A stretch of 8,389 bases of DNA from Candidatus Omnitrophota bacterium (GTDB lineage: Bacteria; Omnitrophota; Omnitrophia; Omnitrophales; Abzuiibacteriaceae). Both the position numbers and the translations under genes were made by a program. The notes under the pieces are model-generated. The model was not told where the DNA came from. It was given only the letters and a program-made list of their open reading frames with translations, and did no database searches. Location: the NCBI GenBank assembly GCA_016206995.1, contig JACQQN010000187.1:1-8389 (forward strand), written 5' to 3'. Numbering within the stretch: position 1 is the stretch's first letter; each line of letters starts with the position of its first letter. Shown piece by piece: positions 1 through 6,490 of this stretch.

Positions 1-780
1 GCAGTTCCGTCCCAATACTTAAGGAATGTTCTTTTTCAGGTGCGTGGTTTTGATTTGACAAAGAAAATTCTGATTAGTGTCACTAAAGGAATTGAAAAGA
101 AAACGCTCCTCAGGCCTTCTCAGATTATCGAACAGGTTTTAGGTCGAGTATCACTCGCCATCTTATCTGGCCCTTCCCACACGGAAGAAGTAGTCCGGAA
201 TATTCCAACGTTGGTTGTTGCCGCCTCTAATAATAAAGAAGTTGCCGCCCGCGTCCAAGACACGTTTCGCGAGCGGCGATTCCGAATTTACGTACAAAAT
301 GATGTGGTTGGTGTTGAGTTGGGAGGCGCACTTAAAAATGTGATTGCCATTGCTGCAGGCGTTTGTGATGGGTTAAAATTTGGAGCCAACACGAAAGCAG
401 CTTTGCTCACGCGCGGAATTTTAGAGATCACCCATCTTGGAGTTCAAATGGGGGCAAGTCCCAATACGTTTTTTGGTCTTTCAGGGCTTGGGGATTTAGT
501 CACGACTTGCATTTCAGAATATGGTCGAAACCGGCGAGTTGGTGAACTCTTAGGGATGGGAAAATCACTCAATGAAATCTTAAGCGGCATGGATCAAGTA
601 GCAGAAGGGGTTGAAACCGCCCGTTCTGCTTTCGAACTTGCAAAAAAATATCGGGTTGAAGTTCCAATTATTGCTGAAGTATACAAAATTCTTTTTGAAG
701 GAAAAAAGCCGCTCGAAGCAGTAGAATCTTTAATGTTGCGTGAAGCAAAAGAAGAATTAAGAGCTTATACTTATCAATAG
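1..780 (+). CDS. gpsA: NAD(P)-dependent glycerol-3-phosphate dehydrogenase, 5' truncated by the window edge
   Basis: This is the C-terminal 259 residues of GpsA, the cytoplasmic enzyme that reduces dihydroxyacetone phosphate to sn-glycerol 3-phosphate for phospholipid synthesis. The frame is open from base 1, and an internal GTG at 40 is not the true start, because the family-like sequence AVPSQYLRNVL precedes it. Visible family motifs, numbered from the window edge, are SVTKGIE (26-32), the LSGPS-EEV block (55-64), and GGALKNVIAIAAG with K112 as the expected catalytic lysine. Further on are GLSGLGDLVTTC and the substrate-binding RNRRVGE. By alignment with E. coli GpsA from memory (K192), about 80 residues including the Rossmann GxGxxG loop lie upstream of the window. 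The frame is intact to its TAG stop. It lies 81 bp ahead of the HU gene on the same strand and may be cotranscribed with it. The assignment is secure. Confidence 0.96.
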   Translation, partial: AVPSQYLRNVLFQVRGFDLTKKILISVTKGIEKKTLLRPSQIIEQVLGRVSLAILSGPSHTEEVVRNIPTLVVAASNNKEVAARVQDTFRERRFRIYVQNDVVGVELGGALKNVIAIAAGVCDGLKFGANTKAALLTRGILEITHLGVQMGASPNTFFGLSGLGDLVTTCISEYGRNRRVGELLGMGKSLNEILSGMDQVAEGVETARSAFELAKKYRVEVPIIAEVYKILFEGKKPLEAVESLMLREAKEELRAYTYQ

Positions 781-791
781 CGCTAGCTTAT

Positions 792-810
792 ATGGTAGCA
801 GCAGTACCAT
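792..810. repeat. Small inverted repeat in the gpsA-HU gap
   Basis: The 81-bp gap between gpsA and the HU gene contains a perfect 6-bp inverted repeat, ATGGTA at 792-797 and TACCAT at 805-810, around a 7-nt loop. There is no T-run after it, so it does not look like an intrinsic terminator. It could be a weak leader hairpin or a protein-binding site, and it may be chance at this length. Confidence 0.25.
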
Positions 811-861
811 GAAATGAGCAGTATCATACGCGACTAAAGAAAAGAAGGGGGGTGACATCTC

Positions 862-1134
862 ATGAATAAGTTAGAATTAGTATCTGCAATCGCAAAGAAA
901 ACAGACCTTTCCAAGGCGAAAGCGCAGGATGTATTGAATTCTACTTTAGAGGCCATTAAGGGATCTCTGAAGAAAGGTCAACGCGTTCAATTGGTTGGTT
1001 TCGGAACTTTTCTTGTGCGTCAACGGAAAGCAAGACAGGGCCGCAATCCAAAGACGGGCGAAACGATTCAAATTAAAGCAAGGAAAGTTCCTGCTTTCCA
1101 AGCGGGATCGGAATTTAAAAAGGTAGTCAATTAA
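862..1134 (+). CDS. hup: HU-family DNA-binding protein
   Basis: A small basic nucleoid protein of 90 aa, the usual HU length. HU dimers bind and bend DNA with little sequence preference and compact the chromosome. The N-terminal helical half (MNKLELVSAIAKKTDLSKAKA) forms the dimer body. The signature VGFGTF is at 45-50, followed by the DNA-binding beta arm with RQGRNPKTGE, in which P63 is the conserved proline that intercalates at DNA kinks. The end (KVPAFQAGSEFKKVVN) is also typical. The ATG at 862 is supported by a purine-rich ribosome binding site, GGGGGGTGA, at 847-855. It is HU rather than IHF by its generic arm sequence, but IHF subunits belong to the same fold family and are not fully excluded. 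A long hairpin follows 5 bp after the stop. The high expression usual for HU fits the strong binding site. The symbol is generic. Confidence 0.95.
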   Translation: MNKLELVSAIAKKTDLSKAKAQDVLNSTLEAIKGSLKKGQRVQLVGFGTFLVRQRKARQGRNPKTGETIQIKARKVPAFQAGSEFKKVVN

Positions 1135-1139
1135 GTTAT

Positions 1140-1194
1140 TGCGGCAGGCTTAATGAATGTGCTGTTTGAAGCGCATTCATTAAGCGTTGCCGCA
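1140..1194 (+). terminator. Long imperfect hairpin after HU, probable terminator or processing structure
   Basis: Starting 5 bp after the HU stop codon, T1140 plus GCGGCA (1141-1146) pairs with TGCCGC plus A (1188-1194). After a 1x2 internal loop, GCTTAATGAATG (1148-1159) pairs perfectly with CATTCATTAAGC (1174-1185). The helix then continues through one G-U pair and two G-C pairs to an 8-nt loop (1163-1170). That gives about 22 base pairs in all. The downstream bases are GTTTAAGAATG, so the U-tract of a standard intrinsic terminator is poor. Position favours termination or 3'-end protection of the HU mRNA, and partial read-through into the next gene is possible. Confidence 0.55.
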
Positions 1195-1236
1195 GTTTAA
1201 GAATGAATAAGAATCAAAACTTACTATCAAACAAAC

Positions 1237-4200
1237 ATGAATCTTAAAAAACGCTTTTTTATTTTATTTTTCCTTGTAACAGGTTTGCTTTTTGTAGGGA
1301 CTTTTTCTGCGTCAGCTTACTGGTTGTGGTCTCCGGAAAGCGGCAAATTTGTGAGTTCAGAAACTCAAGGCCAAGATCAAGCTGAGGAACTTTTTCATCA
1401 CGCACTTGCATTTAAGAAAGATCAAAAAATCGACCGCGCTGTTGAAGAACTTGAAAATCTACTCCGAAAATACCCTACCGCATCGATCGCTCCTGAGGCG
1501 CAGTATCAAATAGGGCTTACTTATGAAGAAGAAGCGAATTACGAAAAAGCGTTTCAGGCATATAAAAAGCTAACTGAAAATTATCCTCAAAACGAACATG
1601 TTGATGAAGTTGTGGAGCGCCTTTTCAAAATGGGAAATCTTTTTCTTTCTGGAGGAAAAGGTAAGGTAATGGGAATTCCACTGATTTCTAGAGTTCCTAA
1701 AGCGATTGAGATTTTTGAACATATTGTTAAAACAGCACCTTTCAGCAGTTATGGCGATCAAGCACAATACCAAATCGGAATCGCTTACCGGAAGATCGGT
1801 CAGTTTAAGTATGCCATCGAGGCTTTTCAAAAATTGATTGATGAATATTCAACCAGCGCATTGGTGGATGATGCCCGTTACCAGCTCGCTGAGTCTTCCT
1901 ATGAATTTTCAAAGCGCGCAACGCGGGATGAACATGCGGTTGAACAAGCGATTGAGAACATTTCGGACTTTTTATCAAAACATCCTCAAAGCGATGTTGC
2001 AGAAAAAGTAAAACAGTTGAAAAAAGAAATTGAAAACCGAGATGCCGAGAAAAACTATCGGATTGCTTTGTATTATGAAAAAGAACACCAACTTGAAAGC
2101 GCCATTCTCTACTATGAAGATGTTGCAGATCGGTTTCCAGACACAGACTACGGGAAAGAAGCAGCTCAGAAGGTAGAACTTCTTCGTGAACCGGTGAAAA
2201 GTCTTCATTCAGAACAACGCGAAATTGTGATGGAGCTTGATGCATTAACGGCAAAACTGAAATCTCTTGAGGAAGAGCATCGCGCGCTTTCTGCAAAGGA
2301 GATTCCTGAATCAGATCTAAAACGTCGAGCCGGACTCGAGCAAGAGATCAAATTGCTTCATGGGAAATACGAATCGCTTACTCAGAATCAATGGAAGCGT
2401 ATGAAATTGCGAGAACAAGCATTCAAACATGACGAACGAGCGTGGCACGAGAAATGGAAAACGTTTACGCTTCGTAGGCGAGAAATGCGGGACAATCCTG
2501 CGCCAGAACTTGCGCTTGCTTTCGAGCGTTGGGAGAAATCCCTTATGGAGGAAAAAGATCGTTTGGCGAAGGAACGCGAAAAAATAACAGCATTTCGTCA
2601 AGAATTAGATGAGTCAACGACAGGAAAAGAAGAAGTTTCTGAGAAAATTTTAACGGAAAAGAGACGTAAAGAAAAAAAAGGTTTTAGAATTCCATTTTTT
2701 GGGAAGCACCAAAAATCGATTGAAGCTTTAATTCAATCACAAGTTTCAGAACTCGATAAGATTCATGCTGAGCGCGACAAAATTTTCAAACAAAAAGCTG
2801 ACCGTGAAAAAGAACTTGCGCTCGTTATGTCGCGAATGGTTGAACTTGAACGAGAGGGGTTTCAGGCAAGTCGCGATCAACCATGGTTTCACACACTTGT
2901 TGTTTCCGAGGGGGGTAATTTAGAAACCTTAGAAAAATCTCTCAAAGGTAACAGGGACGGGCTCAATCAACTGATTCGTGATTTTGAAGCAAAGAAATTG
3001 TCTTTTCGCAAATTGTACGGTGATCAAGAACCAGAATCCTGGTCGTTGGCCGCCTCTGTTGCAAATCTTGAAACTGTGGGTGAATTTAAAGCAAGCGGCC
3101 TCAATCTTGATGAAGCATTTCGTCAACTTCAGCAAGATAAAGCAAAAGTGAGTGAAGCATGGATCAAGCAAAAAGAAGTGGTTGATACCGTTTCGCATGC
3201 ATTTGAAACAAAAGAAGAGCCCAAGCCGTTTGAAACATCAGCCGAGCGGAAAAAAGCTCAACAGGGAAAAGGAAAACTTCCGACCGAAGCCGGTCAAATG
3301 GAGGAACGAAACTTACGGAAGCGAATCAAGTTCTTAGAGCGTGAAGTACGGAAGCGGCTTGATGAAATTGAAGATTGGAACGCACAAAAGGATAAAGCCA
3401 TCGAAGAGCTTAGCCGGTTGCTCCATAAACAAAAAGGTGAGTCGCTTGCTGGAAAGATTTTAAAGCCGATAACGGCACCCATTCGGTTTCCGTTTTGGCT
3501 TGCCCGCTCAATGGCATTTGGCTTGTCTTATGAGGATAAGAAAGTTATCAAACAAGCACGCCGCGAGACAGTGCGCTATGCGAATGAGCCTGAAACAGCT
3601 CAAATTAGGAAACTAAAAGAAGAGATTGAACTTGAAAGTTTGATGATTCAAGGCAGATCGTACGAAGTCGAGCAAATGGTAAAAGAATTGGACGGCTTAA
3701 CTCAAACTGTACGGGGCAAAGGTCGTGAGCCCCATCCGATTTTCTTGGAACGGAAGTTTTTAATTGGAGAGGAAAGTGTTCGAAGTGCAAATCGTATTAT
3801 TTCTGAAGAAGATCGTCATGCAATGCTGATTGAGAAGCTTGACCGTGAAACACGGCAACTCAAATCGCTACAATCAGAACTTGATCAAATCGACGCGAAA
3901 ATTTCAGAGTTACATCAATATCAGTTAACTGTTCGTGCGAAAGAGGAGGAAAAAAAGAAAGCCGAAGAAGCGCGCAAGCAATCTGAAGAAGCTGAACTCG
4001 AAACTCCTCAACCTGCCGATTCAGAGAAAATCAAACTTGAGGAAGAGATCCAACGCCTCAAAGAAAAAATTGAGACAGGTGAAAAAGGTTACCAGTCGGA
4101 GAAGAAAGGGCTTGAGGAGGCATTATATCAATTTTATGTTGCGAAAGAAGCGCGGCAACTTAATCCAGCTGTACTGACGCAAAAAGAAAAAGAAATTCTA

Positions 4201-4440
4201 GAAACTCGAGCGGCGGTGGACGAAAAAGAAAAAGAATTACAAACGGAAATTCTAAAATTTAAAGAATCCGAGAAAACACTCTTACTTTCAGAAAAGGAAA
4301 TGCTTGAAGAAAGAAGGGAACTTTACGAAAAGGATCTTAAAAACGTGAAAGAAGGCGATCCGCGCAAGGAAGAGCTCCAGGCTGAGTATGGTGAAGTAAA
4401 AACAGATCTCAACGAACTTGAAGAAGCGTTCCAATTATAA
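1237..4440 (+). CDS. Exported BamD-like TPR protein with a giant coiled-coil C-terminal extension
   Basis: A 1067-aa protein. Residues 1-27 are a Sec signal peptide (KKR, hydrophobic core, cleavage predicted after SASA). There is no lipobox, and I found no cysteine in the whole protein. The mature start, YWLWSPESGKF, is followed by about six TPR-like helix pairs at roughly 48-80, 85-117, 121-168, 173-205, 210-250 and 270-301. The stretch around 250-315 (long helix, then ALYYEKEHQLESAI and DRFPDT) matches the end of BamD, the lipoprotein that helps BamA fold outer-membrane proteins. Residues about 320-1067 are mostly charged Glu/Lys-rich coiled coil. Breaks occur near 481-491, 546-625, 735-766 and 826-850. 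Ordinary BamD is about 245 aa. No clear Shine-Dalgarno precedes the ATG, but the signal peptide fixes the start. lptE follows 30 bp later. I infer a periplasmic role in envelope assembly. The function of the coiled-coil part is unknown. Confidence 0.85.
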   Translation: MNLKKRFFILFFLVTGLLFVGTFSASAYWLWSPESGKFVSSETQGQDQAEELFHHALAFKKDQKIDRAVEELENLLRKYPTASIAPEAQYQIGLTYEEEANYEKAFQAYKKLTENYPQNEHVDEVVERLFKMGNLFLSGGKGKVMGIPLISRVPKAIEIFEHIVKTAPFSSYGDQAQYQIGIAYRKIGQFKYAIEAFQKLIDEYSTSALVDDARYQLAESSYEFSKRATRDEHAVEQAIENISDFLSKHPQSDVAEKVKQLKKEIENRDAEKNYRIALYYEKEHQLESAILYYEDVADRFPDTDYGKEAAQKVELLREPVKSLHSEQREIVMELDALTAKLKSLEEEHRALSAKEIPESDLKRRAGLEQEIKLLHGKYESLTQNQWKRMKLREQAFKHDERAWHEKWKTFTLRRREMRDNPAPELALAFERWEKSLMEEKDRLAKEREKITAFRQELDESTTGKEEVSEKILTEKRRKEKKGFRIPFFGKHQKSIEALIQSQVSELDKIHAERDKIFKQKADREKELALVMSRMVELEREGFQASRDQPWFHTLVVSEGGNLETLEKSLKGNRDGLNQLIRDFEAKKLSFRKLYGDQEPESWSLAASVANLETVGEFKASGLNLDEAFRQLQQDKAKVSEAWIKQKEVVDTVSHAFETKEEPKPFETSAERKKAQQGKGKLPTEAGQMEERNLRKRIKFLEREVRKRLDEIEDWNAQKDKAIEELSRLLHKQKGESLAGKILKPITAPIRFPFWLARSMAFGLSYEDKKVIKQARRETVRYANEPETAQIRKLKEEIELESLMIQGRSYEVEQMVKELDGLTQTVRGKGREPHPIFLERKFLIGEESVRSANRIISEEDRHAMLIEKLDRETRQLKSLQSELDQIDAKISELHQYQLTVRAKEEEKKKAEEARKQSEEAELETPQPADSEKIKLEEEIQRLKEKIETGEKGYQSEKKGLEEALYQFYVAKEARQLNPAVLTQKEKEILETRAAVDEKEKELQTEILKFKESEKTLLLSEKEMLEERRELYEKDLKNVKEGDPRKEELQAEYGEVKTDLNELEEAFQL

Positions 4441-4470
4441 AATAGTAGTTTAACGTGAGAAAGTGACGCT

Positions 4471-4995
4471 ATGAAAAAAGTAAGTCAGTTAATTTTAACG
4501 ACGTTGCTGTTTTCTTTAATAGCTGGGTGTGGGTATACGCAAAAAGTTGTTTTGCCGGGTGGTATTCGGACTATTTATGTGGAGACATTTAAAAATGCAA
4601 TTCCTGCAGAACGAATTTTTGCTTACCGTTCAGGTCTTGAAATTGATCTTACGAATGCTGTCATCAAACGATTTAATTTTGATGGAAATGTGAGAATCGT
4701 TAAGGATAAAAGTAAAGCGGATGCAAAACTAGTGGGGGCGATTATTTCTTATGACCAAGAAGCTATTCGATACACGACGCTTGACCGGCCGCAAGAATTG
4801 CGTCTACATTTGGTGGTTGACGTCAAGCTCATCAATTTGAAAACAGGCGAACTGATGTGGCATGAAGCTAATTTTTCAGGAAGTACTCTCTTCGAACCAA
4901 ACGATGAACAAGGGCTCCGTAGAGTTTCGGCAGCTTCAGATGCCGTCCAGGATCTCGCACGTAATATTGTAGATCGTACTGTAGAAGATTGGTAA
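4471..4995 (+). CDS. lptE: LptE-like LPS-assembly lipoprotein
   Basis: A 174-aa predicted outer-membrane lipoprotein. Residues 1-19 form a lipoprotein signal peptide (MKK, hydrophobic core, lipobox LIAGC), with Cys20 as the lipidated residue. The mature start CGYT, the early GGIRTIYVETFKN segment and the later beta-rich block (ELRLHLVVDVKLINLKTGELMW) fit the LptE/RlpB family, as does the helical C-terminus ending VDRTVEDW. LptE plugs the LptD barrel and helps place lipopolysaccharide in the outer leaflet. E. coli LptE is 193 aa, so length is near normal. The gene lies 30 bp after the BamD-like gene and 6 bp before holA. The lptE-holA adjacency is also known in E. coli, which supports the call. 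The Shine-Dalgarno is weak (GTGAG upstream). Sequence similarity in this family is low, so a general family call is firmer than strict orthology. Confidence 0.85.
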   Translation: MKKVSQLILTTLLFSLIAGCGYTQKVVLPGGIRTIYVETFKNAIPAERIFAYRSGLEIDLTNAVIKRFNFDGNVRIVKDKSKADAKLVGAIISYDQEAIRYTTLDRPQELRLHLVVDVKLINLKTGELMWHEANFSGSTLFEPNDEQGLRRVSAASDAVQDLARNIVDRTVEDW

Positions 4996-5001
4996 ATTCC
5001 G

Positions 5002-5982
5002 ATGCGTTCGGACTCCTCTCATTTACGACTTTTTGTCGGAGACCTCTTTCTCCGAAAAAAAAAGATTGAACACACCATCCAACAAATCCTTTCGAGTGAG
5101 GAGCGAGCATTCAATCTTCTAAAATTTGATTTGGAAACAATATCGGTTGAAAATCTTGTGATGCAAGCTCGTTCCTTTCCGATGTTGGGGCGTGCTCAGG
5201 TTTTTTTAGTCCGTAGTTTTGAGCGTCTCAAAAAAGAAAACGTGCTTTTATTGGAAGCATACTTTGAAAACCCTACCGAATGGTCCTACTTTTTTTTTGA
5301 AAGCGATCAAGTGGAAGAAAATCATCCTCTTCTGAAATTAATAACTCGCTTTGGCGAGCGATTCGATTGCGCTCCTAATGATCGAAAAACAGGTATCGAT
5401 TTTATTCATCAGAAGTTAAAGTCAGGGGGTCAGACGATTACCAAAGAAGCATGGCAATTTCTCGAAGAGAAAACAGGTGGTGACTTCACGTTGCTTGATG
5501 CATGTATCGAGAAACTCATGCTTTATTGGGATCAAGAAAAGCCAATTGATGTGGAGCCTGCTCGGAAACTGGTTGACGAGTTCCTTCGTTTCGATACCTT
5601 TGACCTGACAGAAGCAATTTGTGAAAAGAACCCGTCAAAAGCACTTCAGGTGTTTCGTTATCTTTATGAGCTCGAAGGAACGGCTGTTCCGGTGATTGGT
5701 CTTTTGAATTGGCAACTCAAGCGGATTTGGCAAGCAAAAATACTCACCCAAGAACGAGGTGAGCGCGAGATGTTAAAATTCTTACGCATTTCTCCTTATC
5801 GAGTCCCTACTTTTCTGAAGCAAGTTGCCCGTTTTTCTTTTCACACCCTTGAACAGGCAATCAGCCAATTGTTTCAAATTGACTGGAAATTAAAAACAGG
5901 ACAGATGAACGAGCAGATTGTTTTGGAAGCTTTTATTGTAAAACTTGCAACTTCAGAAAAAAGTCTTTTACGAACTGCCTAA
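5002..5982 (+). CDS. holA: DNA polymerase III subunit delta
   Basis: A 326-aa protein matching HolA, the delta subunit of the clamp-loader complex that opens the beta sliding clamp. E. coli HolA is 343 aa. The N-terminal AAA+-like domain (about 1-140) begins LRLFVGDLFLRKK, where the Walker A is degenerate as expected, because delta does not hydrolyse ATP. The middle domain contains EEKTGGDFTLLDACIEKL at about 155-172. The C-terminal collar domain starts near FDTFDLTEAI (197-206) and includes IGLLNWQLKRIW (232-243), then the typical ending DWKLKTG plus a helix (294-316). The ATG at 5002 is 6 bp after the lptE stop with no convincing Shine-Dalgarno, which suggests translational coupling to lptE. 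Its 3' end faces the 3' end of rpsT across 40 bp. This is an essential replication gene and the frame is intact. Confidence 0.95.
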   Translation: MRSDSSHLRLFVGDLFLRKKKIEHTIQQILSSEERAFNLLKFDLETISVENLVMQARSFPMLGRAQVFLVRSFERLKKENVLLLEAYFENPTEWSYFFFESDQVEENHPLLKLITRFGERFDCAPNDRKTGIDFIHQKLKSGGQTITKEAWQFLEEKTGGDFTLLDACIEKLMLYWDQEKPIDVEPARKLVDEFLRFDTFDLTEAICEKNPSKALQVFRYLYELEGTAVPVIGLLNWQLKRIWQAKILTQERGEREMLKFLRISPYRVPTFLKQVARFSFHTLEQAISQLFQIDWKLKTGQMNEQIVLEAFIVKLATSEKSLLRTA

Positions 5983-6022
5983 AATCTTTTCCTTTTAGTT
6001 TCGACAATCTTAAAGAGAGTTT

Positions 6023-6295
6023 TTAGGATGAGGTTTTGCTTGTTTTTGCCAGCAAGCGAGCAAGCCGAGATTTCTTTCGATTGGCTTTTTGCTTGTGGAT
6101 CGCCCCTTTTTGTGCGGCTCTGTCAAATTTGGAAATGAGGCTCTGCGCTTCTTCCTTCGCTTTGGCAGAATCTTGAGTGGCGAGTAACGCAATTTTCTTA
6201 AAAAGGGTTCTTAGTTCAGACCGTACTTTTTGATTGCGCGCTTGTTTCCGCTTGTCACTTCTAACGTGATCAATAGCTGATTTTGTAATTGGCAT
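6023..6295 (-). CDS. rpsT: 30S ribosomal protein S20
   Basis: A very basic 90-aa protein (E. coli S20 is 87 aa) that binds 16S rRNA early in small-subunit assembly. The start MPITKSAIDHVRSDKRKQARN and the family signature near the end, FDRAAQKGAIHKQKANRKKSRLA in two blocks at 57-68 and 69-79, are diagnostic. The ATG at 6293-6295 (complement) is preceded by AGGAG at a proper distance (complement of 6302-6306). The gene is monocistronic by layout: it converges with holA and diverges from uvrC, with its own promoter and a structured leader of about 67 nt. S20 represses its own translation in E. coli. Whether that applies here is unknown. Confidence 0.97.
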   Translation of the reverse strand: MPITKSAIDHVRSDKRKQARNQKVRSELRTLFKKIALLATQDSAKAKEEAQSLISKFDRAAQKGAIHKQKANRKKSRLARLLAKTSKTSS

Positions 6296-6317
6296 TTCTT
6301 TCTCCTAATCGTAACAC

Positions 6318-6355
6318 GAGCCTTGGGAATACTTTACAGCTTCCCATAGTAGCTC
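6318..6355 (-). promoter_or_regulatory. Structured 5' leader of rpsT
   Basis: In the predicted rpsT mRNA leader, GAGC (complement of 6352-6355) pairs with GCTC (complement of 6318-6321). Inside it, TGGGAA (complement of 6341-6346) pairs with TTCCCA (complement of 6324-6329) around an 11-nt loop, leaving a 5x2 internal loop. The structure sits between the predicted transcription start and the Shine-Dalgarno. It is a candidate site for S20 autoregulation, but the helices are short and no covariation can be seen from one sequence. Confidence 0.35.
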
Positions 6356-6368
6356 AAAAGTAGGGTGT

Positions 6369-6397
6369 ACTGTAACACGGTGTCTTTTGAATGTCAA
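6369..6397 (-). promoter_or_regulatory. sigma70-type promoter for rpsT
   Basis: On the - strand, a perfect -35 TTGACA (complement of 6392-6397) is followed by a 17-bp spacer and the -10 TACAGT (complement of 6369-6374, 4 of 6 consensus). The spacer ends TGT, giving an extended -10 (TGTTACAGT). Transcription would start near 6362, about 67 nt before the rpsT ATG. The match and position are good for a highly expressed ribosomal protein gene. Confidence 0.7.
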
Positions 6398-6428
6398 TCA
6401 AGGGATCATGGGCCTGTGTATTTTAACA

Positions 6429-6457
6429 GTGACAGGTTTTTCCAGCTTGATTACAAT
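6429..6457 (+). promoter_or_regulatory. sigma70-type promoter for uvrC-bolA
   Basis: GTGACA at 6429-6434 (5 of 6 to the -35 consensus), a 17-bp spacer and TACAAT at 6452-6457 (5 of 6 to the -10). The expected start near 6464 gives a leader of about 27 nt before the uvrC ATG. It is back to back with the rpsT promoter, and the two -35 boxes are 31 bp apart. Confidence 0.6.
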
Positions 6458-6476
6458 AAAATGATAGATAGTTTTT

Positions 6477-6482
6477 AAGGGG
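6477..6482 (+). promoter_or_regulatory. Ribosome binding site deciding the uvrC start
   Basis: AAGGGG lies 8 nt before the ATG at 6491. The same frame also offers TTG at 6488 (5 nt away) and ATG at 6497 (14 nt away). The spacing and codon type favour 6491. Confidence 0.6.
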
Positions 6483-6490
6483 TCCTTTTG

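Noticed and set aside
40..42. GTG at 40 as the start of gpsA
   Set aside because: The same frame is open to base 1 and encodes AVPSQYLRNVL, which fits GpsA, so the gene begins before the window.
822..827. TATCAT as a -10 box for a separate HU promoter
   Set aside because: A 5 of 6 hexamer match but no acceptable -35 at 16-18 bp upstream, so I could not support a promoter.
1570..2601. Long antisense open frames opposite the BamD-like gene
   Set aside because: They have no family-like sequence or binding sites and arise from the codon bias of the charged coding strand; they overlap a clear gene.
3935..4177. Lys/Arg-rich 80-aa open frame inside the coiled-coil region
   Set aside because: It is an out-of-frame reading of Lys/Glu-rich codons and has no independent start signal.
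5978..6027. AT-rich inverted repeats between holA and rpsT (CTAAAA 5979-5984 with TTTTAG 5993-5998; CCTAAAA 5978-5984 with TTTTAGG 6021-6027) as a bidirectional terminator
   Set aside because: The stems are 6-7 bp and nearly all A-T with no clean T-run on either strand, so a terminator call is not supported, though convergent genes would need one nearby.
6010..6192. Second reverse-strand open frame overlapping rpsT
   Set aside because: It is a shifted frame of the S20 gene, whose own frame is unambiguous.
6311..6379. Direct repeat GTAACACG at 6311-6318 and 6372-6379 as operator sites
   Set aside because: Only two 8-bp copies; one overlaps the rpsT -10 region and the other lies in the leader. 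This is possible by chance, with no further copy in the intergenic region.
6488..6490. TTG at 6488 as the uvrC start
   Set aside because: It is only 5 nt from AAGGGG and is directly followed by an ATG with better spacing; the two choices differ by one residue.
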